From: Rhinopomastus cyanomelas
Taxonomy: Eukaryota > Chordata > Aves > Bucerotiformes > Rhinopomastidae
DNA: 64,000 bases
Assembly (NCBI GenBank): GCA_013400115.1
Contig: VXBP01008599.1
Span: forward strand, 1-64,000
Direction of reading: 5' to 3'
The position numbers and the translations under genes were made by a program. Under the pieces are notes generated by a model. It worked only from the letters and a program-made list of their open reading frames with translations. It was not told the origin of the DNA and made no database searches. Below are positions 1 to 11,997 of this stretch, one piece after another. Positions within the stretch are counted from its first letter, which is position 1; the number at the start of each line of letters is the position of its first letter.

Positions 1-68
1 CCTGGGCAGCCTGTTCCAGGGCCTCAGCAGCCTCAAAGCAGGGAACTGTCTCCTAATGTCTAAATAAA
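1..68 (-). mobile_element. CR1 fragment cut by window edge
   Basis: Antisense of the end of CR1 ORF2. GGGCAGCCTGTTCCAG is the complement of the conserved 'WNRLP' coding region, and CTCCTAATGTCTAA follows, as in other copies here. The 3' UTR side lies beyond the left edge of the window. Confidence 0.75.
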
Positions 69-1020
69 TCATGGAAAAAAGAGAAATGATGGAAGGAACA
101 GGCTGGTGGGGTTCCTCTAACACCCTTGGCCTAACTGGGAGTACCAGGGCACACACACTTCTTAAGCCGCATCTCCTGCTGATGCTGTCCTTGGTTTTCC
201 CTTTAGGCTGGACAGGGAGGTGACCCATGGTAGAACAACCTCCCAGAAGCAATGGAGACTGAGCCCAGGAAGCCCCTGGTGGCCTCCTCAGGTCCATTAT
301 GGAGCCGACCCATGGGGCGAGGCCAGAAGATCAAGGTCCTGGTTGGACCCTACCAGTTCTTTGACAGGGTGGGCAGTGGGGGGCTGGGGGTGAAATGGTC
401 CACGGGTGCCACCCATCCCTTCGTATTTCATGTAGAGCCCCTAGCTGTCTTTGCTGCAGCTGCTGCAGGCTACATTTACATTCTCAAAACAGGCACCTGG
501 GGCTGGCCAGGCTCCCACAGGGAAGATCCCACGTGGGATGGGGAGAAACACCCTAACTGGGAGTAGCAGCTGGAGGCTCATGGAGGTAAAAAAATCATAG
601 ATCCATCCATCCATCACTATGAGAGAAGAAGATTTGTCCCCAGAACCCACCCCAGTGCAGCAGGATTGAACAGTGGGATGGGTACCACTTCCCATCCCAC
701 AGGTGGAAAACCAACCCGCTGAGCTCTAGAAGAGCCTAGAGGTGGATTCAGCTCCTGCAGGCAGACAGCCCTGGACTTCTTGGACTTCTCCAACCCCGGG
801 AGCTGCTGCAGCACCACCACCCCCGCGGAAGGTGATGCCTGCGGTTAGCTGGCGCGTGGCTGCCTGTGTGGGGACCACGATCCATACATCTGCAAGCTCA
901 CGAGGAGCTGACACCCTCCAAAACGCTGGCAGCATCAACATCTAATCGATATGCGTGTTCACCAGCAAAGCTGACTAGTACATCTGTTCGGCGAGAAAAC
1001 ATACATTCTGCCTCCAGTAC
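69..1020. other. Unassigned single-copy DNA
   Basis: No recognisable gene or known repeat. Open frames here are at most 104 codons (252-566 +) and show no domain or family motif. A short ATCC run sits at 601-614. Composition is mixed, with a G-rich patch near 370-395. Confidence 0.5.
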
Positions 1021-1260
1021 AATCACTGTAATTAAAAATTAACATGCATTAATTGTTGGAGCTGATGTAAACAGCTGATGTTCCACTTAGCCCTGTCTTC
1101 TGTACATATCATTAGGCAAAGCCAAATACTGTTAAGTAAACAGGCGACACTTGCAAAGGAAAAAGAAGTAGGAAACTAATTCCAGCCAAATGAATTGACA
1201 ACACGGCGCGAGCCGAATTAAAACAGCCGAGATAATCATTGGGCTACTGGACTAATGGAG
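1021..1260. promoter_or_regulatory. Candidate conserved non-coding block
   Basis: AT-rich, repeat-free block with ATGCATTAATTG (1044-1055), a forkhead-like TAAACA (1068-1073) overlapping an E-box CAGCTG (1072-1077), and further AT cores up to 1250. No open frame explains it. The texture resembles vertebrate enhancers, but conservation cannot be judged from one sequence. Confidence 0.3.
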
Positions 1261-1499
1261 AGAAAATCATAGAAGACAGACATAATTGTTTGACTCTCAT
1301 CCTGGGCGATGTGTTCAGGCAGAGTGTGAAATGGGATTGAAGCCCAACACACGCGGGTGCAGCGTCTACCCCAGAAGCTGGGATGTGCACTCTCTGTTGG
1401 AAGAAAAAAGTGTTCAGGTCGGAGCCTGGTTTGCAAGTAAAACGAGGAGCTTCTCAAACACAGTAACCTCCACCAACTGCTTCAGTACTGAGCAGTCAC

Positions 1500-2093
1500 A
1501 GCATCACAGAACAGTAGGGATTGGAAGGGACCTCGAAAGATCCCCCCAACACAGCAGGATCACCTACATCAAGTCACACAGGAACATATCCAGGTAGGTT
1601 TGAAATGTCTCCAGAGAAGTGGACTCCACAATCCCCCTGGGCAGTCCCTGCCAGGGATCTGGCACCCTCACTGCAAAGAAGTTCCTTCTCAGAATGGTGG
1701 GGAACCTCCTCTGTTCCAGCTCACACTCGTTGACCCTAGTCCTATCTGATTCTATAACTTCTCCGGTGAAGTGAACCTGCTGTGGCAGGGGGTTTGGACT
1801 AGATGATCTTTTGGGGTCCCTTCCAATCCCTAATGATTCTATGATTCTATCATTGGATGCCCTTGAGCAGAGCCTGGCTCTGACACCCACCCTTCATGTA
1901 TTTATCAACATTCATGGGGTCACCCCTCAGGCTCCTTTCTCCGCAGCTCAAGACACCCAGCTCCCTCAGCCTTTCCTCAGCAGGGAGATGCTCCACTCCA
2001 TCATCTCTGTGGCTCTGCACTGGACTCTCTCCAGCAGTTCCACATTCTTCTTGAACTGAGGGGCCCAGAACTGGACACAATACCCCAGGTCCA
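1500..2093 (-). mobile_element. CR1 group B, split by a nested CR1
   Basis: The antisense tail starts at 1500 (AGGGATTGGAAGGGACCTCG) and runs through the ORF2 C-terminal region to 1746. The same element resumes at 1852 (CATTGGATGCCC) and ends near 2093 at the coding for the 'LEYCVQFWAP'-like stretch. The two halves abut correctly once the insert at 1747-1851 is removed, compared with the copy at 16218-16885. Confidence 0.92.
1747..1851 (+). mobile_element. Nested CR1 group B tail
   Basis: About 100 bp of CR1 3' end in the opposite orientation: CCTGCTGTGGCAGGGGG, then GGACTAGATGATCTTTTGGG, then two copies of the terminal octamer. CTATC occurs on both sides (1742-1746 and 1847-1851) but only once in the uninterrupted copy, which fits a 5-bp target-site duplication. 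The second CTATC overlaps the octamer, so the exact length is uncertain. Confidence 0.85.
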
Positions 2094-2975
2094 AGAGAAA
2101 ACAGTGTTGGTTATGCAATGCTAAAGGGTTTCTTCTCCCCCTTCCTCAGATACATCTGCAAAACTCCCCGTCAATACCAGTGGGAGCCACACACAGACAC
2201 TGAGCGAAGAAGATGCTCCTGAGGAGCTACATCCTACTTTTTATCACTGTTATTTAAATGTCAGAGCAAAATAATTTCTCCAATTTGTATAAAAAAAAAA
2301 AAAGGCAGCAAATAAAACCCCAGCAAACATGCCCGGTGCTGCACACGCGGAGCTGCTGCTGCCGCACATCACAGCGCTGCCGCTGCGCATTGCCTGGGGG
2401 GCGTCAGCTGCTGGGGTCCCCAGGATGCCGCGGCGCTGGGTGCCTCCGCTGTCAATCTCCACACTTCTCCCTAAACTAACGGGAAGCTCAAGTTGAAAGG
2501 ACACGAGCAGGTAAGGGAAGGCAGCTCTGTGAGTGTCCTCCGTTCATCGCTCTGGTGTGCGGTGCCACGGTGGAAAGCACCAGGCAGACCAGGAGGGTTC
2601 TGCCCAGAACCCCCCCTGTTGGGGCCGTGGCAGGCTGGTGCCCAGGGTAGCACCTGTGGGAGATCTCATAGCCCCTCTCTGCTGAGAGCAGGGGGAGAAT
2701 CCCCCGGGGGCAGCCACAAGGTGGAGGTGAACCCAGGAGCCCCCATGGATCGGTCCAGCATCATGCTGGGTTCAGGGGCTTCCAGCACTGACCATGGAGT
2801 GGCTCCTGTCCCTTGAATGAGCAGAGACACATGGGTTTGGTACAAAGAGTGTGTTTTTGTTTGTTTAAAATCAGTTTCAAGGGGTTTGTTTGGGGTTTTA
2901 ACAGACAAGACAAGGGTTGTTTAGTGATTCCTACTGAGGAATCCTGCCAGGCCACTCCAGTACCTTGACACAGGC
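2094..2975. other. Unassigned single-copy DNA
   Basis: No gene recognised. It contains an A-run at 2290-2302 and a GC-rich, CpG-containing patch at 2340-2450 rich in GCTGC. Open frames are short and lack recognisable domains. Confidence 0.5.
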
Positions 2976-3075
2976 TGGGTTGCCTTGGAGGGACCTTGAG
3001 AACTCCTCCAGTCCCACCCCTGCAGGGAGCAGGGCCATCTCCCAGGTTGGTCAGAGCCCCAAGGGACAACCTGAC
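2976..3075 (-). mobile_element. Diverged CR1 3' end
   Basis: The antisense CR1 tail pattern is visible (GGAGGGACCTTGAGAACTCC, CCCTGCAGGGAGCAGGG, GGTCAGAGCCCC), but many bases differ and no terminal octamer remains. Likely an old copy. Confidence 0.6.
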
Positions 3076-3399
3076 CTGGGACAGTGGCAGGGATGTGGCT
3101 TCTCCCACCTCTCTGCACCACAAGCACCAGACCAGACAGCCTGAGCTGCACACCCGGGCTCTACCCTTGGTAGGAACTCTATAGGGTTCTCCACCACTGC
3201 ACTGAGCTCTCTAGTTAAGAGCACAGAGAGCACAAGGGGAACATAAATGTTAGGGACAGCTTCTCTACAAGTGGTTGCAATACTCTGAAGAGCCTTTGAG
3301 ACCAAAAATATGCTCATCACCATCACTTGACCACAAACATCACAAATTAAAGCTGGAACACAGGCTCTACAAGCAGCAGCATTCAACTGCCAGCACCAG

Positions 3400-4055
3400 A
3401 GGATTCATAGAGCAGCCAGGGTTGGAAGGGACCTTAGAGATCACCCACTTCCAGCCCCCCTGCACAGGCAAGGACAGCTGCACTAGAGCAGGTTACTCAG
3501 GGCCACAGACAACCTGCCCTTCAACACCGCCAGGGATGGGGCAGCCACAACTGCCTTGGGCAACCTGGTCCAGCATCTCAGAACCCTCACAGCAAAGAAC
3601 TTGTTCCTCATGTCCAACCTCAATCTCTTCATGGCTGGAGCCCTTTCCCCTTATCCTCTCGCTACCACCTGTGTCAAAAGTCTTCACTCAGCTTTCTTGT
3701 AGCCCTCTTCCTTCAGATACTGGAAAGCTGCTAGAAGGTCACCTGGGAGCCTCCTCCTCTCCAGGCTGAACAACCCCAACTCTGTGCTCTTCTGCTGTTG
3801 GGCACTCCAGAACTGGACACAGGACTCCGGGTGGGGTTCCACCAGTGCAGAGTGGAGGGGGAGAATCCCCTCCCTTGACTAACTGTCACTGCTTCTTTTG
3901 ATGCAGCCCCAGACACCTCTAGGCTGCCACTGACAGCTCCTGGGAAACTGCTGCTCCACCTCCTCCCCCAAGTCCTTCTCCTCAGAGATGCCCTCAATCC
4001 TTTCTCCTCCCAGTCTATACTGGTGCATGGGACTGCCTCGACCCAGAGGCAAGAT
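3400..4055 (-). mobile_element. CR1 group G, about 650 bp
   Basis: The antisense tail begins near 3418 (GGGTTGGAAGGGACCTTAGA) and continues through the ORF2 C-terminus. A gap near 3788 joins CCAACTCTGTGCTC directly to GGGCACTCCAGAACTGGACA, so about 70 bp are missing against related copies. The element then reaches the region encoding DVLVDEELN-type CR1 residues (AAGTCCTTCTCCTCAG) near 3975 and the CGACCCAGAGGCA stretch near 4050. It is the furthest 5'-reaching group G copy here. Confidence 0.88.
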
Positions 4056-4477
4056 TGTGACGGTTAATTCCCATCTGGCTGAAAGCTGACCAAAACACAT
4101 TGATGCTTTTGGATCTTCCCAGTGCTTTTTAACCAAATACCTCTGGTCTGGCAGCTTCTCAAGGTCCATCACACCCAGCAGCAAAGTTCCCACGCAGCTC
4201 CCTGCCCCAAAACCCCGTGAAGGTTCACAGCACTGCTCAGCTGTTTCCTAACAGTATCAGGCTCATGATGAACCAAATGAGTTCTGATTTGTGCTATTTA
4301 ATGTCCTAATGGCTCGACTAGTTAGGTAGATAATTACACAGTGTGATTTATCCAACCCATTTATAAATATTTATAATAATGGATAGATTAACCTTTGGTG
4401 GGAGAGGGATCGCTCCACCACGGCGCTGAGCACCGCTGTCTGTGCCCGAGCCGTGGGGTGGGGATGTAGCTTGGCCC
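4056..4477. other. Unassigned DNA with AT-rich part
   Basis: No gene recognised. Positions 4250-4395 are AT-rich (TTTATAAATATTTATAATAATGG near 4360) and could be regulatory or simply low-complexity. Confidence 0.4.
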
Positions 4478-4682
4478 ATGAGAACAGGAGAGGGAAGATT
4501 GAGGCTGGACAGGAGGAAAACGTTGTTGAATCTGAGGGTGGGGGATCCCTGGAAGAGGCTGCCCAGAGAGGGGATGGAGGCCCCATCCCTGCAGACATTC
4601 AAGGTCAGGCTGGATGGGGCCCTGGTTGGTGTTAGGGGGGTTGGACTGGATGCCCTTTGGAGGTCCCTTCCAACTCTATGAG
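4478..4682 (+). mobile_element. CR1 group M 3' end
   Basis: Sense CR1: GAGGCTGGACAGGAGGAAAA, GGAAGAGGCTGCCCAGAGAG, and the tail GGACTGGATGCCCTTTGGAG followed by CCCTTCCAACTCTATGAG. 5'-truncated. The copy at 23390-23625 is its closest relative in the window. Confidence 0.88.
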
Positions 4683-6183
4683 TGCCTGTTGCTCAAGGCT
4701 GAGGGGACCTGGCCAGCACCTACTGACACCCTTACACCCAGCTCCGTGGGAGACAAGTGCCTCTCCAGCTTTTATTTCCCAAAGTTCTCATCACAAAGGA
4801 AAATTCCTAAATTAATCAGGACAAGAAAATTCCATCAGGAGAACAGGTTGTTGAGCAACGCTTCAGCTGGAACTTCAGATGAGTCTGCCCACCCCACTGT
4901 GAGCTGTGCCTGAGTGGTGGCCACCGGGAACAGACATGGCACCACATGTGACAGCGAGTCACAGCAGCCCCTGCCGCCCCACGGGGGCACAAGCAGCCCT
5001 TTGTGAGCAGCCAGGGCCAGGACGGGAACGCCAACGCCTCGCTGGGCACAACAACGGGCCAGTGTTCACTGGGGCTGGACCCACCAAGCGCTCCCCGTGT
5101 TTCGGAGAAATCTGAGTATTTTGGGAAGCTGCTGCTCCAAAGCCACGAGCTGGAATTTTAAAAGCCATCCCAGCGCGGAGAGTCAGATCTAGCTCTGCGT
5201 CTGGAGGAGTCGCCTCCAAGGACGAGCAAAACTGCACCCCACACCCCAGCAAAGCCTGGAACTGGGTCTTCTGCAGAAGTCCTCTCTTGGGATTGTGTTT
5301 CACACACGGCTTCCCAAATTACAGGGGTTTAATTCTTACGCTGCTGGGATGGAAAAGATACTCAGTCCAGCCCTTGGCCAGCGCCACTGAAAGCCAGCAG
5401 AAACTAGACACAAACCTTTGGGTCTCTGCACGGTTCAGAAGGTTCTTCCTGGCACCAAGCACTGTAGAGCTGGTTACTGCTGTATCCTGGCATCACCAGT
5501 GTTCTGCAACGGGTCTCTTTGCTCACACAGAGCATCACGGTGCTTAGATATTATACCATTAGGATGATGTTTGTATAAACCTACTCTCAGCACAAGAGGA
5601 AGCCCCAAAAAACCCCCAAACACCCCCCTGGTGGCTTGTTCATATCGTTCTGCTCTACTCACAAATGGTGTTGGAGAGGGGACTTTGGGGCACAGACTCC
5701 CCTTTGCTGTAGGGAGCACAAGGAGGTTAACCAGCACCTGCTCCTGGCAGGATGGTGCCAAGAGAAGACGAAGGGCTAGAGGTCAGCACTGTCACAGATC
5801 ACCACCTCGGGCACCTAAAACTTGCAAACACTTCTGCTTAATCATCCCTAAACTTGGTGCAGGACCCTAACACTCGGCATCACACAAAGGGACCACTGGA
5901 AGTTGTTTTGGGAAGACCATGCTCAGAGTCTGTAGGAAATGAAACACCCTCCAGAGCTCCAGTCTGAGTGGGGGAAATAATCAACAGCAAAAGACTTCCA
6001 CAAATACAAACCCAGACCTTGCCCACCAAGCTTCCTACAGGCCCACATGCACACACATGGTTATTTTGAAGGACCCCTGCCCTGCCGAACAACAGAGGCA
6101 GCAATGCCCAGTTTCTCCCCACCAGCACCAGCCCTGAGCTCCAGTAAGGATGTAAAGTCTCTTGCAGGTGCTGCCAGACGCCT
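4683..6183. other. Unassigned single-copy DNA
   Basis: Fifteen hundred bases without a recognisable gene, RNA or repeat. The open frames (for example 4959-5303 and 5474-5761 on the minus strand) lack domains. CpGs are moderately frequent at 5030-5230. Confidence 0.5.
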
Positions 6184-6540
6184 TTGACAAGGATGATGAA
6201 GGAAGTGGAGCACCTCCCTTATAAGGAGAGGCTGAAGGAGCTGGGTCTCTTTAGCTTGGGGAAGAGGAGACTGAGGGGTGACCTCATTAATGTTTGTAGT
6301 CATGTGAAGGGTGGGTGTCAGGAGGAGGGAGCCAGGCTCTTCTTGGCATCACCTAGTGATAGGACAAGGGGTAGTGGGTGTGAGCTGGCACATAGGAGGT
6401 TCCACATCAATACGAGAAGGAACTTCTTTACAGTGATGGTGACAGAGCCCTGGAAGGGGCTGCCCAGGGGAGTTGTGGAGTCTCCTTCTCTGGAGATGTT
6501 TAACACCCGCCTGGATGTGTTCCTGTGTGACTTGGTCTAG
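6184..6540 (+). pseudogene. CR1 ORF2 C-terminal remnant
   Basis: A 118-codon open frame matching the terminal part of the CR1 endonuclease/reverse-transcriptase protein, downstream of the polymerase domain. Visible family landmarks are KRRLRGDL (about residues 27-34), DRTRGSGCEL, RRNFF and PKGLPRG-like WKGLPRG, ending in VFLCDLV and a stop. The endonuclease and RT domains are absent because of 5' truncation, so it cannot encode an active enzyme. The start codon is an internal Met, not the real ORF2 start. Confidence 0.8.
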
Positions 6541-6620
6541 GTGATCCTGCTGTGTCAGGGTGATTGGACTGGATGATCTTTCAAGGTCCCTTTCTGTCCC
6601 ATAATGTTCTGTGATTCTTT
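6184..6620 (+). mobile_element. CR1 group B, 437 bp
   Basis: Sense copy running from the ORF2 C-terminal region to the 3' UTR and the octamer-like end TGTTCTGTGATTCT. 5'-truncated inside ORF2. It keeps its reading frame to the natural stop TAG at 6538. Confidence 0.93.
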
Positions 6621-7964
6621 AGGGTTTGTCAGTTGGGTGGGTGATGCTGCTCCCAGACACAGGTCACTCACAGTATTGCCCAGCGTGGCACCCAGATGTG
6701 GGGCTGCTTTCAGAGAGCTTGTCTGCACAGCTGCCCATCGCCAGCCACGTCCCCCTCGCCTTGCCAAGGCTTTTCCCCACACAGGGTATCACCCTAAACC
6801 TAACACAGCCCTGGGTGCCCACATGATGCCTCCTGGGATACGATCCATCCACGATGAACCTGGTCCAAGTAGCAACAGACAGACAAAAACCCTGAATCCA
6901 GCCAGTTAACAACCCCCATCCCAGTCTACACACAGTTCACACCAGTCAGGCTGCATGGATTAGGGACCAAGTGAAGAGACCCAGTTAGGGACGGGGACAC
7001 ACGTCTGGGCAACGGTCTGGCACAGGCAGTTGATGCAAAGTGACTGTATTTTTCCTCCTGCTGCTGCCCCTGCCTCTGCCCACTGGCAGTTCTGACCGGC
7101 CTCGTGATGGAGCCGTCTGCTCAGGATGCTGGAACGTGGTCGGGCAGCGCTCAGGGATCCTCAGCGGGTCCTGCAGGACCCTCAAGGCTGGGCACTGCTG
7201 CCCGGGCAACGATGATGCTCCAAAGGACAAAGCACAGCCCCAGGGGAGAGGAGAGGCACAAACGAGCCACCAGAGATCTCCTCCAGCTGTGCAGCACATC
7301 TGTGGGGAGGCAATGGCACCGTGCCGCCAGAGCAGGCTGCCTTTGTGCCCAGGCTGCTTTAGGCAATAACACTGCCAGCCGGCCCCGGGGACTGCGGCAC
7401 AGCCTGGCGCAGAGCGCACACCGAGGCATTAACACCAGCGCTGCCAGAACCTGGCTCGGGTCAGCCCTTCATCGACAGCAACAGCCCGTCCCGGTCGCAT
7501 CGCAAGCCACCACCTCGCTGCTCCTTCTCCACCAAAGTCCACCAGCATCCTCCGTGGCCAGCAGCCCTGCTGCCAGCAAGCCAGGGGTCCTGCTCACATG
7601 TCCCATTTGTAGCCAACACCGTGAGGAGGAACCCAAGGAAGATGGAAAAACCCTGTTACTGAAGTAATCCACCCTGACAACACTTCACCTCAGGCTTCCC
7701 TGGGCAGAGGGCTGCTCCCCCCCTCTCCCCTTATTGCCCTCCCTGGTACCTCACAAAGATGTTGGCCTGGAGGCAGCAGCCCAGCTCAAGGGGACCCACA
7801 GCAGAGCACCCCCTGGGTGGGTGCCGCATCAGGGAGACGCAGGCACATCCTACCTGCCACAATGTCCCACCATGGTGCTCCCTGCTCTGGGGAGATCCTG
7901 CTTGCTCTCCAAGAGGAAACAAGTACAGGGTCTGGGAGAGTCTTACAGGCTCTTAAAGAAATCT
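6621..7964. other. Unassigned single-copy DNA
   Basis: No gene recognised. Overlapping frames of 144 codons (minus, 6985-7419) and 187 codons (plus, 7104-7667) cover the same GC-rich DNA. Neither shows a domain, signal peptide or splice context, and the overlap suggests a stop-poor composition rather than a gene. Confidence 0.45.
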
Positions 7965-8585
7965 TTGACAGAACCACAGAGTGACTGAGGCTGGAGAAGT
8001 CCTCTGAGCTCATCCATCACAGACCAGGACCTAACTCCACCCCATCAGCCACATCAGGGCACTCAGGGCCACAGCCAGGCTGCCCTTCAACACCTCCAGG
8101 GATGGGGACTCCACCACTGCCCTGGGCAGTCCAGTCCAGGCTCTGATCACCCTTTTCATCAGGAAGGGCTTCCTAACATCCAACCTAACCCTCCCCTGGC
8201 AGCTTCAAGCTCTGCCCTCTCATTCGGGTGCTGGTTGCCTGGGAGAAGAGCCTGACCCCCACCTGACTATAACCTGAGTTGGAGAGAAGGAGAAGGTCCC
8301 CCCTGTGTCTCCTCTTCTCCAGGCTAAACACCCCCAGCTCCCTCAGCCTCTCCTCATCAGCCTTTCTCTCCAGTCCCTTCCTCAGCCTCATTGCTCCTCT
8401 GGATCCACTCCAGCCCCTCGATCTCTCTTGAAGTGAGGGGCCCAGCACCACTCCCAGTGCTCGAGGTGAGGCCACCCCAGTGCAGGGGAGAGAATGACAT
8501 CCCTAGTTCTGCTGGCCACACTGTTGCCGATATAAGCCAGGAAGCCACCGGCCTTCCAGGCCACCTGCTGGCTCACATGCCATAA
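7965..8585 (-). mobile_element. CR1 group S, about 620 bp
   Basis: The antisense tail ACTGAGGCTGGAGAAGTCC at 7984 runs through ORF2 C-terminal coding (CTCCTCTTCTCCAGGCTAAA at 8309) to GTGAGGCCACCCCAGTGCAG at 8465 and GGCCACCTGCTGGCTCACA near 8560. A 96-codon frame at 8185-8475 survives inside it. No terminal octamer is left. Related copies are at 20498-21022 and 44993-45462. Confidence 0.9.
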
Positions 8586-9927
8586 GCTCCAGCATGACCA
8601 CACTCCCCCACAAAGCACTGGACACATCCCACCATTCCCAGTACAAACAGGGTCCTTTACCCCATCTCGCTTGGCTGGAGAGTCGCATGAGCCTCTCCCA
8701 GTCTGGTAGCCAGACGGCTCATAGGAAACCCAAGGTGGTTTTAAATTAAACGCTATAAGGATGGGGGGACCCTATGGAAAGCTGGCTTCTACCACTCAAC
8801 ATCGTGGATGGGGATCCAAGTGGCTCCTCACATCTGGGGGGAGCACCTAGACACCCCTCAAACCACAGCATCAGCCTCTTCCACCCACCCACCCCATGAA
8901 TACCCTAAGTGAGCTGTTTGCAACAGTCCTCGGACCAGGGAGCTGGGGCTGTGTTTTCATTTCTGCCAAGATTAAAGGAGGAAATAAAAACCCCACAAAG
9001 ACAAGATAAATTGTTGTTTTGTTGTGTGCGGTGCAAAACCCCATCGCACTGAGGAGTCTCCCAAACTAGAGCTTTGGGTCCTGTCATTTAGAACACGAGA
9101 AACTCCACCTAGAGCAGACAACGAAGGGGAGGTTTAAAGGGCTGGGTGACTAAATTAATCCACTTCTCCCCTCCCCTAATAGCAGTGCCCGGAGGCACAC
9201 CCCACACAGACACCTGCCTGTGAGCCAGGCTTTGAAAGCAGCTTGGAGAAGGCACCCCGCGGGGAACGCGTGGCGTCTGCGGCAGCACTGGGACGCCTTC
9301 GTCTGTAAATGCACTTACTGGGGCTTTTGGGATCTCGAGTGATCTTAAATGTGATGTCTGCCACACTCCCAGGCTGAGGGGATTCCTGGGGCACAGAGTC
9401 TGGAAGCTCCAGCAACACTTTTCCCCAAGTTTGTTGTCAAACACAAGAACACTTCCATCACCTTCAGTCTAGAGTTTGCCATCCTGTGGCATCTTGGCAA
9501 GTGCACGTAGGAATTTGGGGTGGAGGGTGCTCGTTTGCTTTTAGTTCTGAGGAGAAATCATGACCTGCAGAGATAATCCTACTGCAGATTCCATGCAGGG
9601 CAGTGGGTTTCTGCAGAACACACACCAACACCCAGAATGTCGGCGAAGGGTCATCCTGGACCACAGGGATGCTGTGATGGGGCCAAACACAGGACAGCAC
9701 CCAGACACCCATCAGAGAGGCTGGCAAAGCACCCACAGACTACAAGGCTCACAAATCAGAGCTGCAGAAGCACAAGCACACACCAAAACCAAATCAGTTG
9801 GGGTTTTTCCTGGTCCCTATCCCATGCAACTCATTATATTCCTCAATTGTCAAAAGAAGACCCCAAGGTCAGCAGGTTTGTGGTGCTGGGAAGGGTCTAA
9901 ATACCAGTTTAGAAAGACAAGACCACA
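8586..9927. other. Unassigned single-copy DNA
   Basis: No recognisable gene or repeat over 1.3 kb. The 160-codon frame at 9560-10042 on the plus strand is H/Q/R-rich, has no domain, and runs into the CR1 fragment and the N at 10020. Confidence 0.45.
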
Positions 9928-10019
9928 GAATCACAGAACATTATGGATTGAAAGGGACCTGGAAAGATCTTCTAATCCAATCCCACTGACACAGCAGGAT
10001 CACCTAGACCAAGTCACAC
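9928..10019 (-). mobile_element. CR1 group B tail ending at an N
   Basis: Antisense tail (ACAGAATCACAGAACATTA, then the 3' UTR) that matches the group down to CCAAGTCACAC and is then cut by a single N at 10020. The bases after the N no longer match CR1. Confidence 0.85.
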
Positions 10020-10020
10020 N
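10020..10020. other. Single ambiguous base
   Basis: One N sits exactly at the end of CR1 homology, so this may be an assembly join rather than a biological breakpoint. Confidence 0.9.
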
Positions 10021-11499
10021 GGCTTCCCAGATTTTAAACTAAGACCAGAGCCTAATTATGGTGACGCAGCCCCCCGTGGTCTGGTCTGCAGGGAAGAAGG
10101 TCCAAAGAGGCTGAGGAACTTGCTCTGGATGCAGACATTTTATTCTGCCCTAATGAGTCAACACCCTTGTGGAATTTTTCATCAGTATCTCAGATGACAA
10201 AGAGCATTTCCCTGGACGCATTTCCTTACCCCCAGCAGCATCCCACAGACTTGGAACAGACCAGCCACCACCAGCCCTGGGGGCTTTTGACCTCATGAGG
10301 CCCCAGAAGAGCACTGAGAAGCCATCACTGCAGCAAACATCCAGGAACTGTTAAGAGGACACAGCTGCTCAGCCCAGACCTGACACCCAGCACTGGAATC
10401 ACAACACTCCAGCTTCCCTAAGGTCCATTTTGCCACTGGAGGAGTTTCAGAGGCAAAACTGAGCTCCTCACCCTTGTCCTTGGTTTAATGTTTTACTGAC
10501 CACCAGCATCAAGCTCCCAAAGCTGAGGAAGCAGAGGTGTACCCCAGCATCTCCCCAGAGCCCAGCTCACCCCCTCCCCAGCTCCCTCTGCCCTTGGCTG
10601 CTGCGAGAGAAACAGCAGGTGAAAGCCCAGAGGAGCAAAGGAGACACCATTTAGTGTCCCTCACAATCACCAGCTGCACAGCACCCCTCCACACGAGCAC
10701 TGGGGTAAAGGTTGTTTCCAAACTGATGCTTTTAAAAAACAACAATCTGCAAACACCCCACAGCAGAACCCCAGCTCTTCTCTCTGGTACCCAGAGCTTA
10801 CCTGCACGACCAGGACTCCTCTGCACGCCCGACTCCTGCCCTCTTTCACCCCCACCAGCTAATGAGGGAAACTGCCCACAATCCTCCTCCCCATGAGGAC
10901 CCTCCTCTTCCTCCTTCTCCACCCACCCAGGAGACCACACCTGGCTGAGGATACAGGTGGGTGCTGTCATCACCATGAAGCACCAGCAGCTGGCTCTGTG
11001 AGCGATGTGACTGGGTTTCCTGCTGACAAGCCTGGTGGGAAAGAAGTTCTGGAGAAGCGGCTGTGAAAGCCCCTCCTCAGGAACCACAGAGAAATCCGTG
11101 GAGCTTTGTGCAGGAGAGCTCCCTGCCTGGCTGTTGGTCCAGGGATGTAGAAGACATTTCCACAGCCCTGCTCCTCCTCAGAGGTTTTGATGCAACGTGA
11201 GTTTGCACACTTGAAATGAAAGTGTTTGAAATGCTCATCTTTGTTCTTGGCTTTCAGTGGACAAGCCCTGTTTTCACAACTTTGGGGCTGGTTCTGTTGC
11301 CTCAGTGAAAAAGAAGGGGTGACACCTTTAAACCTACCTTGTGGCCCCTGAAATAGGAGCAGGGGCTGCTGCACCATCTCGGTCAGTCCTTCACCTAGTT
11401 CACAGTGACTGAGAGATCACTGGGTGCCACCACCCCAGGTCCTGCTTCTTTAGTGGCCACATTTCTTCTGTAATCCTGTTTTCCCAGAAGAAATCCCAA
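10021..11499. other. Unassigned single-copy DNA
   Basis: No gene recognised. The longest frame (192 codons, minus, 10509-11087) has no domain or family motif. A shorter plus-strand frame covers the same bases at 10537-10896. No repeat signature seen. Confidence 0.45.
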
Positions 11500-11575
11500 C
11501 TGAATTGTTGGGTTGGGAGGAACCTTGAAGCTAGTTCCAACCCCCCTGCAGTGAGCAGGGGCATCCTCATCTGGA
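11500..11575 (-). mobile_element. Short diverged CR1 tail
   Basis: TTGGGTTGGGAGGAACCTTG followed by CCAACCCCCCTGCAGTGAGC is the antisense CR1 3' UTR of an older group. 5'-truncated after about 75 bp. Confidence 0.65.
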
Positions 11576-11735
11576 ACTGCTCCCTGTGGTTCCACCTAAA
11601 TCATGGCAAGGAGATGCCTGTGGGCAAACTCTGCCATTGTGCCAGTAAAGACAGAAATATTCCCTGAAGTTGGGCTTCTTGCAGAAGTTTGCTGGCATTT
11701 TGTTTTCCTTTTCCAGCCAGAGGCCATGACAACTA

Positions 11736-11997
11736 ATCATAGAATCGTTAGGGATTGGAAGGGACCCCAAAAGACCATCTAGTCCAATCCTCCTGCCATG
11801 GCAGGATCACCCAGACCAAGTCATACAGTCACAGTCAGGGTTAGAAGGGACCACAGGATCATCCAGTTCCAACCCCCCCACCATAGGCAGGGACACCCCA
11901 CCCTAGATCAGGCTGGCCAGAGCCTCATCCAGCCTGACCTTAAACACCTCCAAGGACAGGGTCTCAACCACCTCCCTGGGCAATACATCCTGGCTGA
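11736..11997 (-). mobile_element. Composite CR1: B tail joined to A end
   Basis: A group B antisense tail (11738-11826) joins at CAAGTCATACAG, without a gap, to a group A 3' end (AGTCAGGGTTAGAAGGGACC), which runs to about 11997. The same junction occurs at 16638, 34094 and 37972, so this is a recurrent chimera rather than a chance neighbour. Confidence 0.85.

Noticed and set aside
7104..7667. 187-codon plus-strand open frame as a gene
   Set aside because: GC-rich and stop-poor on both strands, with overlapping frames of similar length, no domain, and no splice or start context.
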